Origin: CAZEQJ01 sp964514385
GTDB lineage: Bacteria > Bacteroidota > Bacteroidia > Cytophagales > Cyclobacteriaceae
Assembly (NCBI GenBank): GCA_964514385.1
Contig: CAZEQJ010000001.1
Span: forward strand, 62,001 to 126,000
Direction of reading: 5' to 3'
Length of the DNA stretch: 64,000 bases
Shown here: piece by piece, positions 8,424-17,422 of the stretch
How the letters are laid out: each line of letters begins with the position of its first letter
Numbering within the stretch: position 1 is the first letter of the stretch
Translations under genes and position numbers: made by a program
Notes under the pieces: model-generated
Databases searched by the model: none
What the model was told of the DNA's origin: nothing
The model's input: only the letters and a program-made list of their open reading frames with translations

Positions 8424-9014
8424 ATAAATCGGTTGTTACAAAGTAAAGGAATTTGGGTTATTGTCCTTTTTTTTATAGCCACATCCTGCTATGAAAATCC
8501 TGATTTTTCCAATATCCCGGCTATCAAAGTCCGGGATGTAAGATATGTGCGAGAGGCAAATGAGATCATAGAAGTCACCCTTTATTTTGAAGACGGGGAT
8601 GGTAATATAGGCGTGAGCAATGAAGGAGGTTCACCTGATTTCATCTTTGCTGATATTGACGGAGATAATGTGATAGATACCATATCCGCGAATGCGCGAT
8701 TCGATATATTCAAAAGGTCGGATGACTCCGGCGAATATGAACGAATTGACCGGCAGACCCTGCAAAATAACTTCATCAACCCGATTGAATTCAGTATACC
8801 TGTAGTGGGTAATATCAACCTGAACAGCCCAGTTTCAGGAACCATAACACAAGATCTGATCATTGGGCCTGCAAACCTCAATCTTGCCTTCAACTTTTTC
8901 AGAGATGATTCTCTTTACATAGAAGGCATATTAATTGACCGTGACGGGCAGGTAAGCAACGTAGCCCGGTCAGAGTCATTCACTTTACTGCAATTTTATC
9001 CACAGGGATTTTAA
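8418..9014 (+). CDS. Hypothetical lipoprotein
   Basis: 198 residues with a lipoprotein signal: KGIWVIVLFFIATSC, lipobox cysteine at about residue 24. The body includes the acidic repeats EDGDGNIG and DIDGDNVIDT, which look like calcium-binding or Ig-like loops. Bacteroidota outer-membrane lipoproteins of this size are common and usually of unknown role. It starts head-to-head with the LuxE-like gene, and its 3' end overlaps the end of the fused E1 gene by four bases. Confidence 0.75.
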   Translation: MHINRLLQSKGIWVIVLFFIATSCYENPDFSNIPAIKVRDVRYVREANEIIEVTLYFEDGDGNIGVSNEGGSPDFIFADIDGDNVIDTISANARFDIFKRSDDSGEYERIDRQTLQNNFINPIEFSIPVVGNINLNSPVSGTITQDLIIGPANLNLAFNFFRDDSLYIEGILIDRDGQVSNVARSESFTLLQFYPQGF

Positions 9015-11419
9015 TCTATCAGATTCGGATATTTACGTGGATTAAATTCGTTCATGATCTGATATACCTTATCGTATATATCCTCGATGTTAGGTTTTGA
9101 GAAATAATCTCCGTCAGAGCCATATGCCGGACGGTGATCAGCTGCTGAAATAGCCTGTGGCTTGCTGTCAAGGTATTGGTAAGCCCCCTGACCGTCGATC
9201 ACCTGCTGCATCATAAAGCCTGTAGCCCCACCTGAAACATCTTCATCAATGAAAAGTATTCGGCTGGTCTTTTTAACAGACTCAAGGATAATCTGATTTG
9301 TGTCGAAAGGGAGTAAAGTCTGCACGTCGATCACTTCGCAGGAGATGCCTTTTTCTTTAGCGAGCTGGTACGCGGCTGTCTCCACAAGGCGACACATAGA
9401 TCCGTACGTAACCAAAGTAATATCTGTTCCCTCTCGTAATATTTCAGGTACGCCAAGCGGTATTTTAAACGTATCGATATTTTCAGGTAACCGCTCTTTC
9501 AATCTGTAACCGTTAAGACTTTCGATTACAATAGCGGGGTTATTGGCCTGGAGCAATGTATTATACATACCTGCCGCCTGTGTCATATTTCGCGGCACTG
9601 CAAGATAGATACCGCGAACTGATCCGAGTAGCATACTCATAGGTGATCCGGCGTGCCAGATGCCTTCCAGACGGTGGCCACGGGTACGAATAATAAGTGG
9701 AGCACGCTGACCACCTTTGGTGCGATAATGCAAACTTGCCAAATCGTCGGTGATGGTGGGTAATGCATATACCAGATAGTCCAGATATTGAATCTCCGCA
9801 ATGGGCCGCAATCCCCGTATGGCCAAACCTACTCCCTGTCCAATGATGGTTGTTTCACGGATACCTGTATCTCCTACCCGCAATTCACCATATTTCTCCT
9901 GCAGACCGGCGAAGCCCTGATTTACATCTCCGATTTTACCCACATCTTCTCCAAAGGCAAGGATTTTAGGATCTCGTTCGAATACTTTATCGAAAAACGT
10001 ATTCAATACGATTCGCCCGTCCACTTCTTTGGCATCTTCAGCATAGGTTGGCGCTATATATTCATCTACACCTACGGTGGTGTCATATAAATGTGAGTGG
10101 TATTCATCATCTACTGAATTTCGAAGACGTTTATGCCAGTTGATCATGTCAGTTTTCTGGTCGCCATCAGGTAAAAGTCGAATCAGTTTCTTTACACCGC
10201 TGTGCACATCTCCTTTGGACGGGTGCGTCACCGCTTTAAGATCCTGCAGCAATTCGTTGAAGCTTTCAGCATGAGGAGAACCGCTTTTTATGACCTTTTT
10301 GACCTCCTCGGTGAGACGGTTAAATTCTTTTTTTATAGGGTCTATAAAGGCTGTCCAGGACTCATTTCGGGCTTGCTTTGCTGCTTCTTTGGCTGACTTC
10401 TCTACTTCCTCCACCTCTTCTGCTGTAGCCAGGTCATTATTTACTATCCACTCCTTCAATTTGCGGATACAGTCAAATTCCTCTTCCCATTCCAGCCGTT
10501 CCTTTGACTTATATCGTTCATGGCTACCTGAGGTGGAGTGGCCCTGAGGTTGTGTCATTTCCAGGACATGTAGAAGTACAGGAACGTGATGATTACGTGC
10601 ATATTTTTCAGCTTTTCTGAAAGCTTTGATCAGCGCAGGGTAATCCCAGCCTTTAACACGGATAATTTCGTAACCCTGATCATTTTCATCAAGGCGCTGA
10701 AAACCTGCCAGTGCCTTAGTGATATCTCCTTTTGTAGTCTGATATTTGTTTGGTACCGAAATACCATATTCATCATCCCATATAGCTATTATGGCTGGAG
10801 CCTGAAGTACCCCAATGGCGTTTACAGCCTCAAAAAACATGCCTTCTGAGGTCGATGCATTTCCAATGGTACCAAAGGCTATTTCATTTCCGTTATGTGA
10901 AAGATGCTCATATTTATGAAGGTCAGGATTTTCTCTGAAGAGCTTGCTGGCCTGTGCAAGACCTACAAGCCGTGGCATCTGACCACCTGTGGGGGAGATA
11001 TCAGACACGATATTTTTTCTGTTGGCCAGGTCTTTGAGGTTACCCTCGTCATCGATCATCCGGGTAGCAAAATGGTTATTCATCTGTCTGCCTGCGGACA
11101 TCGGATCTGCTTCAACGTCGGCATGAGCATAAAGCTGGGCAAACCACTGGTGCAGTGTCATTTCACCTACAGCTAAAGCAAATGTCTGGTCACGGTAATA
11201 TCCTGAGCGAAAATCACCATTCCGGAATACTTTGGCCATTGCAATCTGCGCCAGTTCTTTACCATCACCGAAAATGCCGAATTTAGCCTTTCCCATAAAC
11301 ACTTCCTTTCTCCCCAGTAAACTTGCTTCGCGGCTTTCTATCGCCAACCGAAGATCATTCAGTGCTTCATCCTTATCAACCATAGTTTTTGACTGTTGAA
11401 GTGTCTCCATTTCGCTCAT
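9011..11419 (-). CDS. 2-oxoacid dehydrogenase E1, alpha and beta subunits fused
   Basis: 802 residues. Residues about 20-330 form the E1 alpha (thiamine diphosphate) domain, with FGTIGNASTSEGMFFEAVN and DDEYGISVP. Residues about 350-450 are a charged helical linker. Residues about 470-802 form the E1 beta domain, with FGEDVGKIGDVNQG, GLRPIAEIQYLDY and IDVQTLLPFD. The complex oxidatively decarboxylates branched-chain 2-oxoacids or pyruvate to acyl-CoA. The fused arrangement is known in Bacteroidota. No E2 or E3 gene is in the window. A -7-like element lies at 11451-11458. Confidence 0.9.
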   Translation of the reverse strand: MSEMETLQQSKTMVDKDEALNDLRLAIESREASLLGRKEVFMGKAKFGIFGDGKELAQIAMAKVFRNGDFRSGYYRDQTFALAVGEMTLHQWFAQLYAHADVEADPMSAGRQMNNHFATRMIDDEGNLKDLANRKNIVSDISPTGGQMPRLVGLAQASKLFRENPDLHKYEHLSHNGNEIAFGTIGNASTSEGMFFEAVNAIGVLQAPAIIAIWDDEYGISVPNKYQTTKGDITKALAGFQRLDENDQGYEIIRVKGWDYPALIKAFRKAEKYARNHHVPVLLHVLEMTQPQGHSTSGSHERYKSKERLEWEEEFDCIRKLKEWIVNNDLATAEEVEEVEKSAKEAAKQARNESWTAFIDPIKKEFNRLTEEVKKVIKSGSPHAESFNELLQDLKAVTHPSKGDVHSGVKKLIRLLPDGDQKTDMINWHKRLRNSVDDEYHSHLYDTTVGVDEYIAPTYAEDAKEVDGRIVLNTFFDKVFERDPKILAFGEDVGKIGDVNQGFAGLQEKYGELRVGDTGIRETTIIGQGVGLAIRGLRPIAEIQYLDYLVYALPTITDDLASLHYRTKGGQRAPLIIRTRGHRLEGIWHAGSPMSMLLGSVRGIYLAVPRNMTQAAGMYNTLLQANNPAIVIESLNGYRLKERLPENIDTFKIPLGVPEILREGTDITLVTYGSMCRLVETAAYQLAKEKGISCEVIDVQTLLPFDTNQIILESVKKTSRILFIDEDVSGGATGFMMQQVIDGQGAYQYLDSKPQAISAADHRPAYGSDGDYFSKPNIEDIYDKVYQIMNEFNPRKYPNLID

Positions 11420-11450
11420 AATTATTTTATAAACTCTCCCCTATTATCCT

Positions 11451-11458
11451 CAAAATTA
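11451..11458 (-). promoter_or_regulatory. Bacteroidota-type -7 element upstream of fused E1
   Basis: Minus-strand TAATTTTG matches the TAnnTTTG consensus of the Bacteroidota housekeeping sigma factor. It lies 32 bases before the E1 start codon. The nearest TTG-like -33 element is 24 bases away, longer than usual, so the promoter call is tentative. Confidence 0.45.
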
Positions 11459-11503
11459 TTAAGTTCACAACAGGTTCCTGAACAAAAGAAATAAAAACTG
11501 AAA

Positions 11504-11515
11504 TGACAATTGTCA
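11504..11515. promoter_or_regulatory. 12-bp perfect palindrome between divergent E1 and ald
   Basis: TGACAATTGTCA reads the same on both strands. It sits in the 224-bp divergent intergenic region, 46-57 bases upstream of the E1 -7 element. It could be a dimeric regulator site, but a 12-bp palindrome in AT-rich DNA can occur by chance. Confidence 0.3.
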
Positions 11516-11643
11516 GTAGAACCTATTGACAGAAACTACTTTTTTTAAATAGTGGAGAATAAATATAAAGATTTTTTCTGAAAATAAGTAATATATTTTG
11601 CATTAAATGTAATTTTACCTTCTCATAATGAAATACGAATAAT

Positions 11644-12759
11644 ATGATAATCGGGGTTCCTAAAGAAATTAAGAATAATGAAAATCGGGTGGCATTGACC
11701 CCTGGTGGGGCCAAAGAGCTTAGAAAGCATGGCCATGAGGTGTATGTACAGGAGAATGCTGGCGTGGGAAGTGGTTTCAGCAATCAGATGTTTGAAGAGG
11801 CTGGTGCTGTATTGTTTCCTACGATAGAGGATGTCTACAGCAAGGCGGAGATGATACTGAAAGTAAAGGAGCCGATTGAGCCGGAGTACGCTTTAATTAA
11901 AAAGGATCAGCTGGTTTTCACCTATTTTCATTTTGCTTCAAGCGAAACACTTACACGTGCCATGATTGACAGCCAATCTGTCTGCCTGGCCTATGAAACA
12001 GTGGAAAGGGATGATCGTTCATTGCCTTTGCTGGTTCCGATGTCTGAGGTTGCCGGCAGAATGTCCATTCAGGAGGGGGCTAAATACCTTGAAAAACCCT
12101 TGAAAGGCCGGGGAATTTTACTCGGTGGTGTACCCGGTGTAAGGCCGGCAAAAGTAATGATACTTGGGGGAGGTATAGTAGGAACGCAGGCTGCGAAAAT
12201 GGCTGCCGGTCTTGGCGCCGACGTAACTATTATGGACGTAAACCTGGCCCGCCTGAGGTATCTGGCTGACATCATGCCTCCCAATGTGAATACAATGATG
12301 TCGAGCGAGTACAATATACGGGAGCTTCTCCCTTCACATGATCTGATCATTGGCGCTGTACTCATACCAGGGGCAAAAGCTCCTCATCTCATCACCCGTG
12401 ACATGCTGAAGATCATGCGACCAGGCACTGTAGTGATTGACGTAGCTGTGGATCAGGGCGGATGTATTGAAACATGCAAACCCACCACACATGAAGATCC
12501 TACTTATATCATAGACGAGGTAGTACATTACTGCGTGGCCAACATGCCGGGTGCTGTACCCTACACCAGTACGCTTGCACTTACTAATGCAACGCTTCCC
12601 TATGCTATCCAACTGGCAAACAAGGGCTGGGTAACAGCGTGTAACGAGAATGAAGAACTGAAGAAAGGTCTTAATATTGTAAACGGCGATGTGGTGTATG
12701 AGGCTGTGGCACAAGCCTTTGGTCTGCCTTTTAAGCCTGTTGAATCAGTGCTGGCATAG
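11644..12759 (+). CDS. ald: Alanine dehydrogenase
   Basis: 371 residues, the family length. It catalyses reversible NAD-dependent deamination of L-alanine to pyruvate and ammonia. The N-terminus MIIGVPKEIKNNENRVALTP holds the substrate-binding residues; the Rossmann segment MILGGGIVGTQAAKMA starts at about residue 170; DVAVDQGGCIET and NMPGAVPYTST are typical further signatures. It is divergent from the E1 gene, and its last 15 bases overlap the end of the opposite-strand HsdR-N-like gene. An alanine symporter is encoded at 5.5 kb, so alanine catabolism is represented twice in this area. Confidence 0.95.
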   Translation: MIIGVPKEIKNNENRVALTPGGAKELRKHGHEVYVQENAGVGSGFSNQMFEEAGAVLFPTIEDVYSKAEMILKVKEPIEPEYALIKKDQLVFTYFHFASSETLTRAMIDSQSVCLAYETVERDDRSLPLLVPMSEVAGRMSIQEGAKYLEKPLKGRGILLGGVPGVRPAKVMILGGGIVGTQAAKMAAGLGADVTIMDVNLARLRYLADIMPPNVNTMMSSEYNIRELLPSHDLIIGAVLIPGAKAPHLITRDMLKIMRPGTVVIDVAVDQGGCIETCKPTTHEDPTYIIDEVVHYCVANMPGAVPYTSTLALTNATLPYAIQLANKGWVTACNENEELKKGLNIVNGDVVYEAVAQAFGLPFKPVESVLA

Positions 12760-13194
12760 CGGGATTTCCTTTTGAATATCCAGTTTTTTGCCATTATTCA
12801 GAAAAACAAATTCCTGAACACCATTGGTCAGGATGAGAAAATCAGGTCGCAGGACGTTTGCATAGATTGAAATCTGGTAAAGAACGTCCTGCGTTATCCT
12901 TACTTCAGGCGCCTTACATTCTGCGATTATCTTTGCCTCACCCTGAGCGTTGTAAATAACAAGGTCAGGTCGTTTTAGCTTTTTATTATACTGCAGATTT
13001 GCTTCGGCTTTTATAAGCGCCCGGGAATAGCCACGATCAAAAATCAGGTAATGCAGAAGGTGCTGACGCACCCACTCTTCAGGAGTTAACAACAGGTATT
13101 TCTTTCTGAGAATGTCAAAAATATAATATTTAGTATCTTTCTTGACTATCTTGGCATCAATTTCAGGGTAAATCAGATCTGTGAATTTCAACAT
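12745..13194 (-). CDS. Stand-alone HsdR N-terminal-like (PD-(D/E)XK nuclease fold) protein
   Basis: 149 residues resembling the N-terminal nuclease domain of type I restriction R subunits. The pattern KRPDLVIYN followed by IIAECKAP gives the PD...ExK residues of this nuclease fold. No helicase domain, HsdM or HsdS is present next to it, so it is not a restriction system on this evidence. Such solo proteins are widespread in Bacteroidota with unknown role. It starts head-to-head with the SLC13 permease on a shared CATG. Confidence 0.75.
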   Translation of the reverse strand: MLKFTDLIYPEIDAKIVKKDTKYYIFDILRKKYLLLTPEEWVRQHLLHYLIFDRGYSRALIKAEANLQYNKKLKRPDLVIYNAQGEAKIIAECKAPEVRITQDVLYQISIYANVLRPDFLILTNGVQEFVFLNNGKKLDIQKEIPLCQH

Positions 13195-14956
13195 GCTACC
13201 ATCAGAATACCAACTGCTCTATTGTGGAATAATCGTTATTGCCCTTTTCCTTGGTATATATTTTACAAAAGTACGAGCTTCTGTGATATTTATGCTGGCC
13301 GTGATGCTTTTATTGGCAGGTGGCGTATTAACCACCGGTGATGTTATGCGAGGATTAAGCAACGAAGCCATTGCAAGCATCATCCTGTTGATACTTATGA
13401 CCAGTGCTCTACGGAAAAACCTGCCGCTTGAAACCTGGCTGGACAGAGTTTTGGATCGCGGATTTTCCTATCGTGGATTTCTTGCCCGCATGACCACTCA
13501 GGTAGCAGTTATAAGCAGTCTGATAAACAATACACCCGTAGTAGCTCTGCTTACACCTTATGTCTTTAACTGGGGGAAAAAAAACAATATCAGTCCGTCA
13601 AAACTGCTGATCCCATTATCTTATGCCACGATACTGGGTGGTATGATCACGCTCATCGGCACATCAACCACCCTGGTGCTGAATGGGTTTCTGATAGAAA
13701 ATAATCTGGTGACGATCAACCCGGTACATCTGCTTGTCATTGGGGGGTCAGTCACCATTGCCGGCCTCCTATTTCTTATAATCTTCAGTCAGCGTTTACT
13801 CCCTGACCACAAGGATATTTTGGATCAGTTCCAGAAAAACAGGCGTGACTATCTGATAGAGACAGAGCTTACCTCCGACTCCCCTCTCATCGGCCTCAAC
13901 CTGCTAGAGGCGGGCCTTCGAAACCTAAGAGGTGTCTATCTGGTCGAAATTATCCGGAATGGGAAATCAATGTCACCGGTTGGCCCTGCCGAGATCATAC
14001 AGGAACATGACCGGTTAATTTTTGCCGGAGATACCTCCGACATCATGGACCTTGTGGATAAGAAAAACGGACTGGAGTTGCCACGACATGAATTAAGCGG
14101 GAATGATAAAGTAGATCTGAATGAAGTGGTAGTAGGTGCCAACAGCAGCATTATCGGCAAAACGGTAAAGGATGCCAGGTTCAGAGAAAGGTATGATGCC
14201 GGCATCATAGCCATACAACGTGGTGGCCGGAAGCTGGAGGGTAAAATCGGCGATATTGTACTGCGTAATGGTGATTTGCTGCTGCTGATGTCCGGATCAC
14301 AATTCAGGGAGAAAATGGACATGTACCGCGACCTTTACCTGATCAACCATGTCAAGGAAATATCAAAACTTTCCGCTTTTCAGCGTTTTGGTATATTGGC
14401 CATGCTGGGCACAATAGTGGCAATTTTAGCAACCGGCAGCGGACTTTTTGTAAGCCTTCTGGCTGGCTTCAGTGTGATGATTTTATTCAGGCTTATCAAT
14501 CTGACGGACATCAAGCGGGAGCTGGATCTTGAATTAATCGCCATACTCATCTTATCTCTGGCGCTGGGAAAGGCACTGGTCACTACGGGACTCGGTGATG
14601 TGGCAGGTCATTTTATAATCTCAGTATTTCAGCCATTTGGCGAGCCCGGGATATTATTTGGCTTGCTCATTGGCGCCACATTACTGACGAGCTTAATTTC
14701 AAATGTTGCTACCATTTCTATTATGTTTCCTATTGCACTGGCCATTTGCCAGCAGACCAGTTACAGCGAGGCTGCCATTTTTCTTGCCATAGCTTTCGGG
14801 TCGTCATCTGCTTTTCTGACACCTATCGGTTATCAGACCAACCTGATCATTTATGGGCCGGGGGGTTACAGGTTCAATGATTTTATGCGTATCGGCTTAC
14901 CGATGACCATAATTTATTCGGCTGTTGTGCTCGCTTTTCTACTGTTTCTGTTTTGA
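13193..14956 (+). CDS. SLC13-family permease with two RCK_C (TrkA-C) domains
   Basis: 587 residues from ATG 13193 (a GTG at 13181 is in frame). The N-terminal helical half has SLINNTPVVALLTPYV and LIGTSTTLVLNGFL, signatures of divalent anion:Na+ symporters. Residues about 210-375 contain two TrkA-C-like regulatory domains (GLNLLEAGLRNLRGVYLVEI and GKTVKDARFRERYDAGIIAI). A second helical half ends with SLISNVATISIMFP and GFGSSSAFLTP-like sequence. Substrate may be sulfate, dicarboxylate or another anion. The 3' end overlaps the convergent MFS gene by 18 bases. Confidence 0.85.
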   Translation: MLPSEYQLLYCGIIVIALFLGIYFTKVRASVIFMLAVMLLLAGGVLTTGDVMRGLSNEAIASIILLILMTSALRKNLPLETWLDRVLDRGFSYRGFLARMTTQVAVISSLINNTPVVALLTPYVFNWGKKNNISPSKLLIPLSYATILGGMITLIGTSTTLVLNGFLIENNLVTINPVHLLVIGGSVTIAGLLFLIIFSQRLLPDHKDILDQFQKNRRDYLIETELTSDSPLIGLNLLEAGLRNLRGVYLVEIIRNGKSMSPVGPAEIIQEHDRLIFAGDTSDIMDLVDKKNGLELPRHELSGNDKVDLNEVVVGANSSIIGKTVKDARFRERYDAGIIAIQRGGRKLEGKIGDIVLRNGDLLLLMSGSQFREKMDMYRDLYLINHVKEISKLSAFQRFGILAMLGTIVAILATGSGLFVSLLAGFSVMILFRLINLTDIKRELDLELIAILILSLALGKALVTTGLGDVAGHFIISVFQPFGEPGILFGLLIGATLLTSLISNVATISIMFPIALAICQQTSYSEAAIFLAIAFGSSSAFLTPIGYQTNLIIYGPGGYRFNDFMRIGLPMTIIYSAVVLAFLLFLF

Positions 14957-16252
14957 ATGGGGAATAGTCACACGCAGTAGAAGCAAAAATCCCAGAGCGA
15001 AGAGTACAATCAGTACAAGCACACTATTGCGCATCGAGCCTGTAAGCTGATTAACAAGGCCAAAGAAAAAGGTACCTGAAACGATGGATAGTTTTTCTAC
15101 GAGGTCATAAAAGCTAAAATAAGAGGCATTGTCCATGGTATCACCAGGAATGAGCTTGCTGTAGGAGCTCCGGGAAAGCGATTGTATACCTCCCATGACC
15201 AGGCCTACCGCTGCTGCAATACCATAAAACTGATACTGGGTATAGGTAAAAAATGCACTGATACAGATGATGATCCAGATAAACACCATGGATATAAGTG
15301 AAAACCGATTGCCTCTGATTTTAGAGACCCAGGCAAAAAGATAGCTTCCGCCAACTGCAATGAATTGCATAAAAAGTACCGTCGCGATAAGATCTGAGCC
15401 TGAAAGCTGAATCACATCTTTTCCGAAAAGCGGAGCAAGGTACATCACGGCCTGCACACCTGCACTGTAAAAGAAAAACGATATAAGGTAGCGCTGTATA
15501 TCCTTACGTTTCTTTATCTGGCCAAAGACCATATTGATTTCTGTATAGCCTTTAAGCAGTACCGCGCCTGAGAGCCGGCCTTTACCTTTGTTGTAGGGCA
15601 GACGGGAAAACGGTATCTGGGCAAACCCTGCCCACCAGATGCCCACGATAATAAAAGATACACTAATCACTTTGCCCGGGCCCGCAAAACCAAGTAATGA
15701 CGGATTCATCGTGTTAATGACGATGAAGATCAGCAGCAGCACACTTCCGATATAGCCTAGTGAATATCCCCTTGCAGAAACATGGTCAAACCTATCAGGT
15801 GTGGCGATTTCCGGGAGATAGGCATTGTAAAAGACTACGCTGCCTGACCATCCGATAGAGGCTGTCATAGCCAGAATAATGCCATATTCGATATTGTAGC
15901 CATTAAAAAAATATAGCCCCACACAGGATATAGAGCCCATGTAGGCAAAAAATTTCATAAATGACTTCTTAATACCACCATAGTCTGCAATACCAGAAAG
16001 TAACGGGCTAAGAAACGCAATGATAAGAAAAGAGATGCTCAGAGCATAACTATAAAGTACGGATCCATTGACCTGTAAACCGAAAAAAGAAACTACAGGT
16101 CCGTCAAATGCGGCTTTGGTTACTTCATTGTAAAAAACGGGAAATAATGTAGCTGTAATCACCAGATTATATACCGAGTTGGCCCAGTCATACATGGACC
16201 ATGCATTGATGAGTCGGGGATCGTTTTTTATTACAGCTACAGGTTCAGGCAT
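14939..16252 (-). CDS. MFS transporter, Atg22/UMF1-like
   Basis: 437 residues, about 12 hydrophobic segments. The N-terminus AWSMYDWANSVYNLVITATLFPVFY and the segment VVFYNAYLPEIATPDRFDHVSARGYSLGY are characteristic of the Atg22-like major facilitator group. In yeast, Atg22 exports amino acids from the vacuole; the bacterial substrate is not known. ATG at 16252 is preferred over an in-frame TTG at 16258. The U-tract of the preceding terminator ends only four bases upstream of this ATG, so the gene must have its own promoter or depend on readthrough. Confidence 0.85.
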   Translation of the reverse strand: MPEPVAVIKNDPRLINAWSMYDWANSVYNLVITATLFPVFYNEVTKAAFDGPVVSFFGLQVNGSVLYSYALSISFLIIAFLSPLLSGIADYGGIKKSFMKFFAYMGSISCVGLYFFNGYNIEYGIILAMTASIGWSGSVVFYNAYLPEIATPDRFDHVSARGYSLGYIGSVLLLIFIVINTMNPSLLGFAGPGKVISVSFIIVGIWWAGFAQIPFSRLPYNKGKGRLSGAVLLKGYTEINMVFGQIKKRKDIQRYLISFFFYSAGVQAVMYLAPLFGKDVIQLSGSDLIATVLFMQFIAVGGSYLFAWVSKIRGNRFSLISMVFIWIIICISAFFTYTQYQFYGIAAAVGLVMGGIQSLSRSSYSKLIPGDTMDNASYFSFYDLVEKLSIVSGTFFFGLVNQLTGSMRNSVLVLIVLFALGFLLLLRVTIPHSKQKQ

Positions 16253-16256
16253 AGAC

Positions 16257-16286
16257 AAAAAAAGTCTTCCGGTGAAGGAAGACTTT
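16257..16286 (-). terminator. Intrinsic terminator of the exbBD operon
   Basis: A perfect 10-bp stem (16261-16270 with 16277-16286), six-base loop, then a run of seven T on the minus strand (16263-16257). It follows the last exbD gene by 23 bases. Confidence 0.85.
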
Positions 16287-16309
16287 AAATATAGAGAATA
16301 ATTTAATAC

Positions 16310-16774
16310 CTAGTTTCTTTCGATATCACGTAATACCGAATACATCAGCTTTCTGGCGTTAGCATCGCGCAGTTCAAGCTGTATGTCCGAGATAAGACCC
16401 ATTTTTGCCTCTTCATCTACTTTAAGAGAGACGGTGATCTGATCTCTTTCAGCTTCGCTAAGTTTATCTTTTTCCTGCTGAACCCACAGCACAATATCAC
16501 CTGTGCCTATCAGGACATCATTTGCCTGAATACGCGGTTCTGTACCGAACTTATTGGTATCCTTTGGCGGTCCGACGTAAAGATAACTTACAAGTGATTT
16601 TTTCTCCAGCTTACTCAGCTGTGTGGCTTTCGGGATTTTTTGCTCCACCAGAATGTCAGTTTCCCGCAATACCGTCGTAACCATAAAGAAAAACAACAGC
16701 ATGAAAATAATATCCGGCAAGGCGGCTGTCGGAATTGACTGACTGGTATTGGTTTTTTTCTTAAACTTTGACAT
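16310..16774 (-). CDS. ExbD/TolR-family protein, second copy
   Basis: 154 residues. One N-terminal membrane helix (PTAALPDIIFMLLFFFMVTTVLR) contains the aspartate (LPDIIF) that ExbD/TolR proteins use in proton-driven energy transfer, followed by a periplasmic domain. The DUF-like tail LRDANARKLMYSVLRDIERN is common in Bacteroidota ExbD. Its start overlaps the stop of the first exbD (TAATG). With ExbB it should form a proton-motive-force motor that drives TonB-dependent import or gliding/secretion machinery. Confidence 0.9.
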   Translation of the reverse strand: MSKFKKKTNTSQSIPTAALPDIIFMLLFFFMVTTVLRETDILVEQKIPKATQLSKLEKKSLVSYLYVGPPKDTNKFGTEPRIQANDVLIGTGDIVLWVQQEKDKLSEAERDQITVSLKVDEEAKMGLISDIQLELRDANARKLMYSVLRDIERN

Positions 16775-17415
16775 TACTGACCTACGTTTGTTGGTTCTGC
16801 AATTGATATCTGCATAGGTATACCTTCTTTACCCAGGTCTATTTTTTCCTTTTCATCAGGATTTTTTGTGGATAAAGCCCGGTATTCTTCCGCGGTAAGA
16901 CCTACACGTGTACCGTATATTTCATAGTAAGCACCTTTCAGTTCATCAAGCACCTTGATGTACATATCATAGGATGTACCCCTGTCGGTTTTGAAAGATA
17001 CTACTGCATCTCCCATGTCGGGAGAGTCTGAAGATTCAGGATCACGGCCAGCGTATTCCTTAAGTTCAGCAGGCAAACCATTGTAGAGCTGCGTCATCTC
17101 GGGTGTTAGTTCATCGGAACCGAAGTTCAGTACAAATTCCTTCACCAATTCTCTTATCTGGGTTACATCTTCCAGCGGCTCACCTTCGACCAGGAGCTTG
17201 TCTTTAGAGTTGACCAATACCTTGAAAAGGTTCTTTTCAGGTATTTTAATGTCGATTTCCTCGACGTCTTCCGGTTTTGGTGGAAGCAACAGGGTAATAC
17301 CCTTATCGCTGGCTATGGTTGTAGTAACCAGGAAGAATATCAACAACAGGAAGGCGATATCCGCCATGGAGCCTGAGTTGATTTCTGATGACATTCTACT
17401 TCTTCCTCGTGGCAT
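16774..17415 (-). CDS. ExbD/TolR-family protein, first copy
   Basis: 213 residues, longer than typical ExbD (about 140). The helix SGSMADIAFLLLIFFLVTTTI carries the key aspartate (MADIAF). The periplasmic part is extended by about 70 residues, with the segment YAGRDPESSDSPDMGDAVVS. It lies between the 109-residue membrane protein and the second exbD. Two different ExbD proteins in one operon suggest a hetero-oligomeric motor, as seen in several Bacteroidota. Confidence 0.9.
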   Translation of the reverse strand: MPRGRSRMSSEINSGSMADIAFLLLIFFLVTTTIASDKGITLLLPPKPEDVEEIDIKIPEKNLFKVLVNSKDKLLVEGEPLEDVTQIRELVKEFVLNFGSDELTPEMTQLYNGLPAELKEYAGRDPESSDSPDMGDAVVSFKTDRGTSYDMYIKVLDELKGAYYEIYGTRVGLTAEEYRALSTKNPDEKEKIDLGKEGIPMQISIAEPTNVGQ

Positions 17416-17422
17416 AGTTAAT

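Noticed and set aside
12745..13194. Type I restriction system
   Set aside because: Only an HsdR N-terminal-like domain is present, without helicase, HsdM or HsdS.
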